Below, piece after piece: positions 55,301-64,000 of a stretch of 64,000 nucleotides of DNA. The translations under genes and the position numbers were made by a program. The notes beneath the pieces are model-generated. The model ran no database searches, was not told the DNA's origin, and was given only the letters and a program-made list of their open reading frames with translations. This DNA comes from Marsupella aquatica. Its lineage: Eukaryota; Marchantiophyta. How positions within the stretch are numbered: the first letter of the stretch is position 1; each line of letters opens with the position of its first letter. Location: positions 15,066,001 to 15,130,000 of the forward strand of contig OZ316894.1 in assembly GCA_973895155.1 (NCBI GenBank), in the 5' to 3' direction.

Positions 55301-55665
55301 TTCCTCTTCATCTCTGCTGCCGTGGAGGTCTCTCCTAGCACCGTTGCCCGGGTCCACCTTTCCGTGCTACCCTTTAATTCCCAGTGTATGTCGTTGCAGT
55401 TCTTGATGGCCTCTCGGATGCCGACGACGCTGTCTTTGCAAAACAGAAGATCGTCGAGTTGATTGGAAGTAGGCGTCCACAAGAACTCGTCCTTGATGAG
55501 TTCGCCTCCTAAGAAAGCCGTCTTCTGCAGCTCCCACAATCGAGCGAGCTCCTGCCGTTCTCGAGCTGCCCTTTCTGACTCCTCGTCCTCGTAAGTCTTG
55601 ATGTACTCAGTTGCCCGTTCGAACAGGCATCCCCAGAAATGTGCCGCTTGATTGACGTTGCTCAT
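52321..55665 (-). CDS. Ty3 ORF3, coiled-coil protein with one in-frame TAG
   Basis: Two segments in one frame: 55665-55150 (171 codons) and 55149-52321 (about 940 codons, annotated from the GTG at 55125), separated by TAG AAG at 55152-55150. The first has FWGCLFERATEYIKTY and a nuclear-signal-like KRKG...KRTR. The second opens with a conserved-looking block (CFTAMQTKKYQGF, LEAFVRLPWL, RIYGKDFYLTPKVIAEVFGLPMG) resembling the plant-transposon ORF1/PMD-like domain of Athila-type and other elements, then Pro/Ser/Glu-rich linker, then about 300 residues of coiled coil (ERSKKDEVIRRLRRM...), and an Ala/Glu/Gly-rich tail. Not an envelope glycoprotein: no signal peptide or transmembrane helix is visible. 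The same ORF occurs at 11-12.4 kb as a relic. Function unknown. Confidence 0.8.
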
Positions 55666-56025
55666 ACCCTCCTTAGGTTGATCGTCGGTATCTACTCTCT
55701 CCCGAGTGCTTGCCTAAGCAGCTGACAGTAGTTGGCCTCCCGTAGTCGTCTGCCTAGTTCATGCTCGCAAATGAGCCACCATCTCCTGCAAGCGCTCCTT
55801 ACCCCTCTCCTCTGCCGGTCCTTCTTCCCGTTGATCCTTCCTAGCCGCCGACGCTTAACGCGCCCTAACCCTAATCGGGTTTTCACCCTCAGCCTTACCT
55901 CCGGCCTCTGCCTGGGTTCCATGGTTGCCCCTAATTGTTTATATTTTCCTTGTTTTGTCACTATACTAAGGTGTTCCTAGGGTGCCTTCCTGCTTTACCC
56001 ACTTAACCGGCCGAGTGATTCCTGT
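55666..56025 (-). other. spacer between pol and ORF3
   Basis: About 360 bp. A minus-strand ORF (55961-55692, Arg/Gly-rich, 89 codons) has no recognisable domain. It may hold the ORF3 promoter or splice acceptor. Confidence 0.45.
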
Positions 56026-59000
56026 CTAGGCATCACATAGCTCCCCACTTAATTGTGAAGCGTCCTCGCGAACAACTTCATCTTCGTCCATATAGTATTT
56101 CTTGAGGCGGTCATAATGGATGCGAACTGGATATACTTCTCCCGTAATGTTGGCCAATTGCACGGAGCCATTGGGGAACATCATGGTTACTCTAAAGGGT
56201 CCTAACCAGCGAGTGTAAAGCTTTCCTGGAAACCTACTATACCTACTGTCATAAAGTAGCACAAGATCACCGGTATGAATACTAACTACTTTTAACCTTT
56301 TATCATACTGCTGCTTCATGATATTCTGTCTATATTCTACTCTCTCGGCTGAAATCATTCTCGCTTCCTCTAAAGCTTCTAACCTATATTCTCGCTCCTT
56401 TAGGCTCTCCTCCGCTGAGGCTCTTTCCTCAATTGTAACTTGAAATGTCGGTATCTCAAGTTGCATGGGTACCAGGGCTTCTTGTCCAAAGGTTAAGAAG
56501 AAGGGTGTATGACCGGTAGTGGATTTATAGGCCAGATTGTAAGCAAAAACAACAGCAAACAATTTATCATCCCAATCGAGTTTGTTCTGAGCTACTGTTT
56601 TGTTCAATATCTTTCCTATGATTCCGTTTGCTCGTTCTGTCAACCCGTTTGCCTTTGGATGGTAGGGAGTAGTAGGCCTATGTTTAACTAAATACTGCTC
56701 ATTTAAACGACTAATTATATCATTCAAAAAATGGGTTCCTCTATCACTAACTAATTCTAGGGGTGCTCCATACCTGGTGAAGATCTGCTCATACATGAAT
56801 CTAGCCGTAGTAATTGCATCATCCTTCGTTGTTGGTCTGGCCTCTACCCATTTAGTTGCATAATCCGTAGCCAGGATTATGTACTTGTTCCGTCGAGGGT
56901 GGGTCAGTGGTTTCAGAGGTCCAATGTAATCAATACCCCACTTCTCGAATGGTGCCAGAGGTAGAATAGGGTGCAGTGGATGCCTGGTGGACGCCCTTGG
57001 TCCTCCCGCTCGTTGACAAGGATCGCATTGTTTGATAAACTGATAGACATCCTTGTGCAAGGTGGGCCACCAGTAACCGGCATTTAATATTTTCTTAGAC
57101 GTGGTTACTGGGGCAAAATGTCCTCCGGCCTCCTCTCCATGCATGGCCCGTAGGACTCGTTTTACCTCTCTCTTTTCCAAACACCTTTGAATCGTGCCGT
57201 TGATTCCATGCTTGTGCAGTATGCCTTTAATGCACTGATACTGTCTGACCTTCCGCACAAAGACTGCGGCTTGCTCTCGGCTTAATCCTGGCTGTAATCT
57301 GGAAGTGCTGAGAAATTGTAAAATCTCAGGGTACCATGTACCAGCTATTTCCACAACGAATAGCTCCTCGTCGGGGAATCGATCATCGATGCAATCCGTG
57401 GCAGGTTTACCTGTGATCCTTGAAAAGAAGTCGGCATTGGCATGTAACTTTCCCGGCTTGATCCTCAGCTCATAGTCAAACTCCTGTAATAGCAAAATCC
57501 ATCTTGCTACTCTGCCTGTAAGGTCCGGCTTATTGACTAGGTACTTCAAACTTTCATGATCAGTATGAAAGATTACCTTGTACCCTAGTAAATAATGCCT
57601 AAACTTTTTACAAGAATAAATGACTCCTAATGCTTCTCTTTCCGTGGTAGAGTAGTTCCGTTCGGCATCGGCAAGCTGACGGCTTGCGAAGTATATGGGA
57701 TGGTCCCTTCCTTTCTCATCCAACTGACTTAGTACTGAGCCAATACAGAAGCCCGAGACATCTACAAAAACATGAAAATCTTTGTTCCAGTCCGGTGCTA
57801 TCATGACTGGGGCCTCTACTAACATCTGCTTCAATTCTACCACCGCTGTGACTCGTTCGGGTGTGGGTTCGAAGTCTGCTCCTGCCTTGAGCATATTGGT
57901 TAATGGTAAAGCCAGCTTGGCAAAATCCTTGATGAACCGGCGATAGTAACCAATGCATCCCAAGAAGGATCTTACATCCTTTATGTTCTTAGGTTGCATG
58001 ATATCTAGCCATACTGCTAGCTTACCTTTGTCAATCTCAATGCCCTTCCTTGATACCTTGTGACCTAGTAGCACCCCCTCGGTTACTGCAAAAAAACATT
58101 TATCTGGGTGTAACTTGAGACCCACCTCCCTACATCTCATGAAGGTTTTCCTGAGGTATTTAGCATGTTTCGATGCCTTCCCGAATACTGCAAAGTCATC
58201 AATGAAGATTTCCATGAACTTTCTCAAGTAATCATGAAAAATGTTCACCATTAATCGTTGGAACATAGCTGGTGCGTTGCAGAGTCCAAACGGCATACGA
58301 TTGAAGACATAGATCCCCCATTCCGTGATGAAGGCCGTCTTGATTTGGTCTTCCTGCCGAATCCTGATTTGGTTATAACCAGAGTATCCATCCATGAATG
58401 AATATAGTTCATGACTGGCTACCATGTCTAGTACCATATCAGTAAACGGTAAAGGAAAATGGTCTTTTAATGTTGCTTCATTCAGCTTCCTGTAATCCTG
58501 ACAAACCCGGATCTTGGGTTTACCATCGGGTCCAGCTTTCTTGGGAACTATCACAATTGGAGACACCCAGTCTGAATGCAGGACTGGAGTGATGAATCCA
58601 GCTTCCACTAGTTTGTCGATTTCTGTTTTGACCAGCAGGGAGTACTTCGGGTTCATCCTTCGAATTGGTTGTCGAAATGATTTGGCTCCTAACATGAGAT
58701 CAATTCGATGTTCCCCTAGTGTTGGATCTACGCCCTTTAGATCTTGGTGACTCCATGCAAACACATCCTGAAATTCAATCAATAAGTCACTGATCTCTTT
58801 CTCGAGCTCAGGTGCTAGGTTTCTCCCTAAGTTCAGTTCTCTTCCCTCTCCTAAGTCGAGCTTCCGATATTGCCGTGCTTGGATCATATTAATCTGCTTC
58901 TTCAAATTCGGGTCCAGTTCGGCTTCCAGTCTCTCTAATCTCATACCTCCATAAACTGGGATCTCGGCTGGACTAGCCGAGTCGGTCCCTTCCTTGGTGT

Positions 59001-59292
59001 CCATAGATTGTCCCCTTACCGGTCTATTCAGTTTTGAATTAGTGGCCGGCTCCCCTTCCTGCCTTGGCTCTGGATCGTGTCTGTCCATCTCATCCACCTC
59101 TTGCTCCTGCGAGTTAGGCCGCTGTGCTCTCTCGGCTTCTAATAGGGCCTCAATTTGTTCTGCCCTCGTAATCGGCTTGTATGCCGATCCCTTGGTATTT
59201 AATTTCTTGCCGATGATCGATGGCGTTGTGGACCCCGTCGGCTCTGCCACAACGCCTGCAGAAAATCCACTGTCCCTGCTACTGCTCCCCAC
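56026..59292 (-). CDS. Ty3 pol: reverse transcriptase, RNase H, integrase
   Basis: 1088 residues, uninterrupted. RT lies at about 230-430 with VCQDYRKLNEATLKDHFPLP, YSFMDGYSGYNQI, MPFGLCNAPAMFQRLM and the catalytic IFIDDFAVF (FIDD at about 360). RNase H follows with FHVFVDVSGFCIGSVL and TDHESLKYL, then the integrase HHCC zinc domain (MHGEEAGGHFA..., CDPCQRAG, about 715-765) and core with Asp in WGIDYIGPL, Asp in LVSDRGTHF and Glu in GLTERANG (about 785, 849, 886). A GPY/F-like tail (RWLGPFRVTMMFPNGSVQL) precedes the end; no chromodomain is seen. The ORF is in a different frame from gag and starts 67 bases after its stop. The protease is in the gag ORF. All catalytic residues are present. Confidence 0.96.
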   Translation of the reverse strand: MGSSSRDSGFSAGVVAEPTGSTTPSIIGKKLNTKGSAYKPITRAEQIEALLEAERAQRPNSQEQEVDEMDRHDPEPRQEGEPATNSKLNRPVRGQSMDTKEGTDSASPAEIPVYGGMRLERLEAELDPNLKKQINMIQARQYRKLDLGEGRELNLGRNLAPELEKEISDLLIEFQDVFAWSHQDLKGVDPTLGEHRIDLMLGAKSFRQPIRRMNPKYSLLVKTEIDKLVEAGFITPVLHSDWVSPIVIVPKKAGPDGKPKIRVCQDYRKLNEATLKDHFPLPFTDMVLDMVASHELYSFMDGYSGYNQIRIRQEDQIKTAFITEWGIYVFNRMPFGLCNAPAMFQRLMVNIFHDYLRKFMEIFIDDFAVFGKASKHAKYLRKTFMRCREVGLKLHPDKCFFAVTEGVLLGHKVSRKGIEIDKGKLAVWLDIMQPKNIKDVRSFLGCIGYYRRFIKDFAKLALPLTNMLKAGADFEPTPERVTAVVELKQMLVEAPVMIAPDWNKDFHVFVDVSGFCIGSVLSQLDEKGRDHPIYFASRQLADAERNYSTTEREALGVIYSCKKFRHYLLGYKVIFHTDHESLKYLVNKPDLTGRVARWILLLQEFDYELRIKPGKLHANADFFSRITGKPATDCIDDRFPDEELFVVEIAGTWYPEILQFLSTSRLQPGLSREQAAVFVRKVRQYQCIKGILHKHGINGTIQRCLEKREVKRVLRAMHGEEAGGHFAPVTTSKKILNAGYWWPTLHKDVYQFIKQCDPCQRAGGPRASTRHPLHPILPLAPFEKWGIDYIGPLKPLTHPRRNKYIILATDYATKWVEARPTTKDDAITTARFMYEQIFTRYGAPLELVSDRGTHFLNDIISRLNEQYLVKHRPTTPYHPKANGLTERANGIIGKILNKTVAQNKLDWDDKLFAVVFAYNLAYKSTTGHTPFFLTFGQEALVPMQLEIPTFQVTIEERASAEESLKEREYRLEALEEARMISAERVEYRQNIMKQQYDKRLKVVSIHTGDLVLLYDSRYSRFPGKLYTRWLGPFRVTMMFPNGSVQLANITGEVYPVRIHYDRLKKYYMDEDEVVREDASQLSGELCDA

Positions 59293-59359
59293 TTAGCCGT
59301 TTCATCCAATTGGTCTACATCCTTAACTTCCTCCGGAATTGCAGCTAAAAAGGTGGATT

Positions 59360-62191
59360 CTATTGTAAAGCAGTCCTCGACCTCTTCGTCTTCTTCTTCC
59401 AAGTCACCTTCCGTTGGTTCTTGCCATAATCCGCTGGGGGTACCTCTGGTCCAAAGACACCTTCTTCGGTTAGGTTAGTGAAGCATTCTAACCAACGTAC
59501 TTCATCGGCTGACTCCAGTCCACTATCGTACCCATCTACTTCCCTTATGCTTTTCCTACGGTCATCCTTAGTGTCCCAGGATACCGTGATAGAGGGGGTC
59601 CCGAAAGTGAACTGCTTTTTACCCCAATCTTCTATTACCTCGGCTAGGTACAGCCATGGCCTACCAATCAATAGCCGGAATGACGTAGGATTTACCGGCT
59701 TCATTACTACATAGTTAATGCTAAAGAAGATACCTCCTATCTCTGTCTTGATGCCGGTTAACACTCCCGTCGGAATGACCTGATATCCATTGGCCATGTT
59801 CAACACTCTTCCAGTCATCTCCGGTGTTAGACCCCACCTTCTTGCTGTTGAATCAATCATAATACATACCCCTGATCCTCCATCGATGGGTACCCGTAGT
59901 AATAATTCTCCTTGAATCATTAATGGTAATGCTGGGGCTCCTTGATCTTCTTCTATCATTAGTACGTCGGATCTGGTTGCTACCTTGGGTAATCTCGGCT
60001 TGCCGAGAATAGCCTTCCTTAATTGCTTCCGGAAGTACGGGCTATTTTTCAATAGTTGACCTACTGTTGCCGAGACTCTAGATTCTAGTACATCTTTAGC
60101 CAGGTCATAGGGAACAATCGGCTTCTCTTCTGGTGGTGTTTCCGTCTTGGATTCGGCCAGTTTTGCCACGCTAGTCTCCACAGCTGTTGGGTCTTCCGAA
60201 GCAAACAATGCTTTTGCTCGTTTTACATCCTTGGCAATGGCTTCGGTATTCTCCAGGGTTTCTAATTCTCTTAGTTGTTCCTTAACACTAGCCGTAACAG
60301 AGGGGTAGAACAACTTAGGATGATCTCGATTGAAGTCGCTATCTTGTGAAGGATTGGTTTCACTGGTGGGCTCATGGCTTACCTGTATTGCCGGAGCCCT
60401 CCCTTCTCCTTCTGTTGATGTTGACGAAGAGTCGATCCTTTCCTCCGTAACCTTCCCTTTATTTTTGGCCAGCCCATCCCACCTTTCCTTCCTTCTGGTA
60501 GATCGAGTAGAGACCCGGTAGCAATCATGATCTAAATCCTCCTCTGAGAAGGTTGATAGGGCTTCGGCCTCATCATCAGATGGTACGAACTCTGCCTCGG
60601 CATCCTCTTGCCATCCTAGTTTGATGTGGTTGATTTGAACTCCTCCGGGGGTAGTACCTGGCGGTAAGATCTTGATCGGCAAAAGCTTATGATTTGCGGC
60701 CAGGCCTGCCAACCAAGTAGGACATTGCCCTAGCATATGACCTTCCTGTCGGCATCCCATACATAGCTGAGCTGGTTGTCCATCACCCTGTTTGCGTGCA
60801 TTCGGGCATTCTCTAGCAAAATGGCCAGGTTGACCACAATTATAGCACGCCGCAAATCTTTGCACATTCGGCCTAGGAGGTACTGACGGGTTCTGAATAA
60901 TCCGAGGATACATCTCTCCTGGATTGTTCCTTAATCCTGACCACAGAGATGCAGGTCTGTTGGATAGGTCTCGTGCTCCACTCTCACTGATGCCGAAAAC
61001 ACTATCAGCGGCATCTCCCAAAAAGTACTCTACTTCTCCCTGACATGGTCTGATCTCGGCCACATGCCGAACATGATTAGTATTAAGCTTAGGACAAGCA
61101 TCTTTATGGTGTCCGGTTTTATAACATAAGGCACACCATACAGAGCTATCCTCCTGTACTACCTTCTTCTTTGGTTTTACCTCTGCAATGATAGCCTTAA
61201 GTTGCTCGGTAAGGGCTACGATGTTATCTGGTGGCTTAGCCTCCATCTTGACTTTCGTCTTCCCTCTCCTTCTGCCCTTCCTTTTCCTAGTTTTTTCTTC
61301 TTCAGAACTAGAAGATGACTCACTCTTGCTACTCCCACTATCCGAGCTTGACCTATCACTTCTAGACTTCTTGGAATGTTTCTTCTTCTTATCTTTTTTC
61401 TTATGGGGTGATCCCTCCTCTGATGAGGAACTCTCAGACTTAAGCTGTTTCTTCCGGCTTGTGATATCTGCATTAATGTATAATTGAATATCCTTAATTG
61501 CTTCGGCTAAGGTCTCCGGGTTCTCCTTCCTAATTGCAAAACTCATCTTCTGTGGCAAAGCATTCACCAACCATTGAAGTTGCATACCTTCAGATGCATT
61601 GGTCTTTGTACGTCTTACCAATTTCTGAAAGCGTTGCAAGAACTTCCTGAAGGATTTGTTCTCCTTGAACCGAAGTTGTCCCAACTTCAGTACTGCTAGT
61701 TCTGAAGTTCCAATGGGTCGAAACTCCTTAACAAAGAGTGTTTTGAAGATATCCCAGATGGCTTGATCTTCCACATCTAATGCTCTGTACCAAGGCCTAG
61801 CCTCACCCTTGAACAGGTCGGGAAGAATCTGCATCTTGATGGCCGATTCTCCATTTGCTGCAGCGGTTCCCTCGAAATCATCCAACCATTCGTCCGGATC
61901 CTCATCTCCTCTCCCATGAAATGCCTTGTAATGTATGCGCGACCGCTGGCTCAATCTGGTCCCTGGCCTCTCGTCTGGCCGTGCCTCTGGTTCCCCCATG
62001 TCGGTTGGAGACTCACTTCTCCTTACCGACTCTTCTTCTGGTATGTCTTCTTCGACGCCACTTCCAGTTTCGGAGCTACCAGCTCTTTCTGCCCCTCTCA
62101 GTCGCTGTGTATCATGCCACCCGGCGAGCTGCTGCAGTCGAGCTCTCTCCCGTTGAATCACTCTTTCTTCCCTCGGCGTAAGGTCAGTCAT
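59360..62191 (-). CDS. Ty3 gag-protease
   Basis: 943 residues from the ATG at 62191, 50 bases after the primer-binding site. The retrotransposon gag domain lies at about 85-245 (DPDEWLDDFEGTA, KGEARPWYRAL, RFKENKSFRKFLQRFQKL). A Ser/Lys-rich tract follows, then three zinc knuckles: CALCYKTGHHKDAC (about 350), CYNCGQPGHFAREC (about 447) and CMGCRQEGHMLGQC (about 473). The C-terminal third holds the aspartic protease with PIDGGSGVCIM (about 766), the DGGSG variant of the usual D(S/T)G, and SFRLLIGRPWL. It ends with a Lys-rich tail. An overlapping frame (59402-59199) continues a sensible acidic sequence past the stop, so pol may be reached by frameshifting. Confidence 0.93.
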   Translation of the reverse strand: MTDLTPREERVIQRERARLQQLAGWHDTQRLRGAERAGSSETGSGVEEDIPEEESVRRSESPTDMGEPEARPDERPGTRLSQRSRIHYKAFHGRGDEDPDEWLDDFEGTAAANGESAIKMQILPDLFKGEARPWYRALDVEDQAIWDIFKTLFVKEFRPIGTSELAVLKLGQLRFKENKSFRKFLQRFQKLVRRTKTNASEGMQLQWLVNALPQKMSFAIRKENPETLAEAIKDIQLYINADITSRKKQLKSESSSSEEGSPHKKKDKKKKHSKKSRSDRSSSDSGSSKSESSSSSEEEKTRKRKGRRRGKTKVKMEAKPPDNIVALTEQLKAIIAEVKPKKKVVQEDSSVWCALCYKTGHHKDACPKLNTNHVRHVAEIRPCQGEVEYFLGDAADSVFGISESGARDLSNRPASLWSGLRNNPGEMYPRIIQNPSVPPRPNVQRFAACYNCGQPGHFARECPNARKQGDGQPAQLCMGCRQEGHMLGQCPTWLAGLAANHKLLPIKILPPGTTPGGVQINHIKLGWQEDAEAEFVPSDDEAEALSTFSEEDLDHDCYRVSTRSTRRKERWDGLAKNKGKVTEERIDSSSTSTEGEGRAPAIQVSHEPTSETNPSQDSDFNRDHPKLFYPSVTASVKEQLRELETLENTEAIAKDVKRAKALFASEDPTAVETSVAKLAESKTETPPEEKPIVPYDLAKDVLESRVSATVGQLLKNSPYFRKQLRKAILGKPRLPKVATRSDVLMIEEDQGAPALPLMIQGELLLRVPIDGGSGVCIMIDSTARRWGLTPEMTGRVLNMANGYQVIPTGVLTGIKTEIGGIFFSINYVVMKPVNPTSFRLLIGRPWLYLAEVIEDWGKKQFTFGTPSITVSWDTKDDRRKSIREVDGYDSGLESADEVRWLECFTNLTEEGVFGPEVPPADYGKNQRKVTWKKKTKRSRTALQ

Positions 62192-62240
62192 TACCTACGC
62201 TTCCGTTCTAACTTCATATCTCACGGCTTAAGAAATGCCC

Positions 62241-62256
62241 CCTCCATCTAGCGCCA
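62241..62256 (-). promoter_or_regulatory. Ty3 primer-binding site
   Basis: On the minus strand TGGCGCTAGATGGAGG follows the LTR end after about four bases; TGG complements the CCA end of a tRNA. The tRNA species cannot be named from memory. Confidence 0.75.
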
Positions 62257-62260
62257 AAAA

Positions 62261-63128
62261 TGTGGTGCGTCCCATGGCTCCCTAACCCCAAGAAACCCCC
62301 CAGCTCAAGCCGATTCCCGCAGGTTTCATGCTTGGCGAGGCCGTTTCCGCGGCTTAGCGGCATGGGACGCTGCTAACCTTCTACTACTACTATTAACATT
62401 TTACACACATATACTGGACAGATCCTTCATCGGGTCATGAGATACGTAGCCGGCCTAATATAGGCCTTCCCTTGTCTTCCCCTGTCTTCCCCTCCGTCTT
62501 GTTAGGTATGTTTGGATTCCGCCGCCGGAATGATCCCCAATAGGCTTGGTTAAGCCGCTAAGACCTCTCTCAGCTCGACACATCCAACTCTCACTCCCCT
62601 GCTTACTTTCCTTCCTTCTGTTGATGTGGGCACTCTTCACACAAGTTAATGCGACACACAAATAGCAAATTGACTCATTCTGACTGAGTCATACCATGCA
62701 CTTGCCATACAAACAGTACATCTCATACACAAGTTCTGCGAACTAAGCCGTGAGGCCAACTCTATTCAGCTCTTAGGCATGAGGAAACATGAATATACAC
62801 AAGGGTCATTGTATGACTAACCGAGAGCTTCTCGTACTACTTGATCCCAGCCCGGCTGGTGCAAACTAAAAACTTGCTAAAGAAGAGGCCCTGAGCTCCC
62901 CGCTGCCCAGGTACTTATCCTGGTAGTGGATCCGCCATTCTTTGCATCGTAAGCCTAATCTACTTAACAGTAATCTACTTGCCCGAATCTACCTATGTAC
63001 AGCAAGGCAGGAGCACAAGTGTTGCTCCTACCAGTGGGACCGCAATCCCACTAAGCTAAGTGTCAGGGCCGCTCCTGGTTCTGATCCTAATCCTAAACGT
63101 GGAGATCCGTGCCCGCCCTGCCCACTCA
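62261..63128 (-). repeat. Ty3 5' LTR, shared with the neighbouring copy
   Basis: It matches 51400-52267 with about three substitutions (for example 51469 G versus 62330 A). It is at once the 5' LTR of the element to its left and the 3' LTR of the element entering from the right edge. Confidence 0.88.
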
Positions 63129-63181
63129 CGCCTCCTCCCTCCACGTCCGCCCTCCCTAAAAGGAACGGCACCCTTGCACCG

Positions 63182-64000
63182 TCACGACACCGGTGGTGGA
63201 TCCTCAATGGACGCCCCCAATACTTCCTCCTCAGCCACTGCCGTTGGCCCGCCTACTGACAGATTACCTGCCCTTGACCGAGTCAACTCTCCATCGGCCT
63301 GACTGGGTCCACCTTCGGCTTCGGCCTCGACACCGGCCTCGGTAATACCCACGGCTTCGGCTTCAGCCACTCCCACGGCTTCGGCCTCCCCTTCCCCTAG
63401 GGTAGTTGGATCCTTAGCCGTGACCCTGTCTGGGGTCGGTGCTGGGTCTACCTCCTTGATCACCACGGCCTGTGAAGTCGTATTACTCCTTGACCCTGAA
63501 GGTTTCCGCTTCTTCTTCGTTGGTGGCTCGGCAGCTGGTCCCTTCCCCTTCCCACTTACCTCCGGCACTGGTGCAGGTGGCGCGGCTTGTCCTTCGGCAA
63601 TTACCACCCCTGGTAACTGGTTTGTCCCAACAGGAGATGGACCTGCTACAGCTAAGCATTTAAATACTGCGGCTTGTTTCTTCAGCCACTCTGTTTGGTT
63701 GTCGGCCCGCCGCTGTAGGTTCTCCATCTTCCTCGTGATTTCCTCCAACTCCTCTTGGGTTTCATCCAGGTCCTTACGTGCCCCCTCCAGCTCGTTTTTG
63801 GCCTCCTCCTGCTCCCTGTGGGCTTCCTCCAATTCCTTCTTCAAGGTAGCCCTCTCCTCCTGGGTTGCTCTTAGCTCCTTGTCGAGCTCTGCAATGATGA
63901 CAGACTCCATCTGGTTCATCTTGGCGTAAGTCTGTTCGAGCATCTCGTCCTTCTCCCTTAGGTCGGCCTTGAAGCTGGCCGTCAGGGACGCAAGCTCCTA
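63182..64000 (-). CDS. ORF3 C-terminus of a second Ty3 copy (partial)
   Basis: Open from the right window edge to the stop at 63182, covering about 270 codons of coiled coil and Ala/Glu/Gly-rich tail. Compared with 52321-53139 it shows about two amino-acid changes (Arg to Trp, Ala to Val). Its position directly upstream of the shared LTR proves that the second copy stands in the same orientation. Confidence 0.9.

Larger units (their letters stand above)
51400..63128 (-). mobile_element. Ty3/gypsy LTR retrotransposon, full length, with ORF3
   Basis: On the minus strand: LTR (63128-62261), primer-binding site, gag-protease ORF (62191-59360), RT-RNase H-integrase ORF (59292-56026), extra ORF3 (55665-52321 with one internal TAG), polypurine tract, LTR (52267-51400). 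The two LTRs differ at only about three positions that I can see in 868 bp, so the insertion or duplication is recent. RT before integrase places it in Ty3/gypsy. The sequence beyond the 5' LTR is the ORF3 end of a second copy, so two elements share one LTR. Confidence 0.93.

Noticed and set aside
54197-55462. Plus-strand ORFs opposite Ty3 ORF3
   Set aside because: Shadows of the minus-strand coding sequence; Leu/Ser-rich composition follows from Glu/Lys codons on the other strand.
1-64000. tRNA, rRNA or other structured RNA genes
   Set aside because: No cloverleaf with A/B box spacing or rRNA-like segment was noticed on reading; a tRNAscan-SE or Infernal run was not possible.

Overview
The window is nuclear DNA from a green plant, most likely a streptophyte with a large, transposon-filled genome. 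A charophycean alga or an early-diverging land plant would fit, but the sequence does not settle which. The reasons are a plant-type 14-3-3 gene, spliceosomal introns of about 90-140 bp with GT-AG borders, a plant-type CACTA element, Ty1/copia and Ty3/gypsy elements, and an L1-like LINE. Only the 14-3-3 gene (8128-8919, +) looks like an ordinary host gene. Almost everything else is mobile or mobile-derived.

Layout. 1-4964: 3' part of a Ty1/copia element, broken by two stops and two frameshifts, with a short 3' LTR. 4965-8127: AT-rich noncoding DNA, a degenerate repeat field, then the GC-rich 5' region of the 14-3-3 gene. 9838-10974 (-): internal LINE fragment nearly identical to the LINE at 32-37 kb. 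10975-13700 (-): decayed Ty3/gypsy relic (RNase H, integrase, ORF3-like). 15066-31605 (+): a 16.5-kb CACTA element with 18-bp perfect terminal inverted repeats. It encodes a TNP2 transposase (3 exons) and a TNPA-like protein (9 exons). Upstream of these lie three accessory genes: an EDM2-like PHD protein, a twin-BRCT protein and an F-box-like protein. 32307-36931 (+): L1-like LINE with 181-bp tandem 5' monomers, ORF1, a twice-frameshifted ORF2 and a short-repeat tail. 36932-42660: no genes, several minisatellites. 42667-49201 (-): an FCP1/NIF-like phosphatase ORF, then a decayed multi-exon gene joining a ParB-like domain to a beta-class amino-methyltransferase domain. That gene is interspersed with minisatellites sharing a hairpin core. 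50520-51399: another array of that repeat. 51400-64000 (-): a nearly intact, young Ty3/gypsy element (gag-protease, RT-RNase H-integrase, long extra ORF3) whose 5' LTR is directly shared with the next copy, so the elements stand in tandem.

The two most interesting systems are (1) the CACTA element carrying chromatin-reader (PHD), phosphopeptide/DNA-damage (BRCT) and ubiquitin-ligase adaptor (F-box) genes next to its transposition genes, each start codon having an acceptor-like AG upstream; and (2) the ParB-methyltransferase gene, an architecture known from phages and bacterial mobile elements and unexpected in a plant nucleus. All functional statements are from reading the sequence and recalled family motifs; no database search was run.
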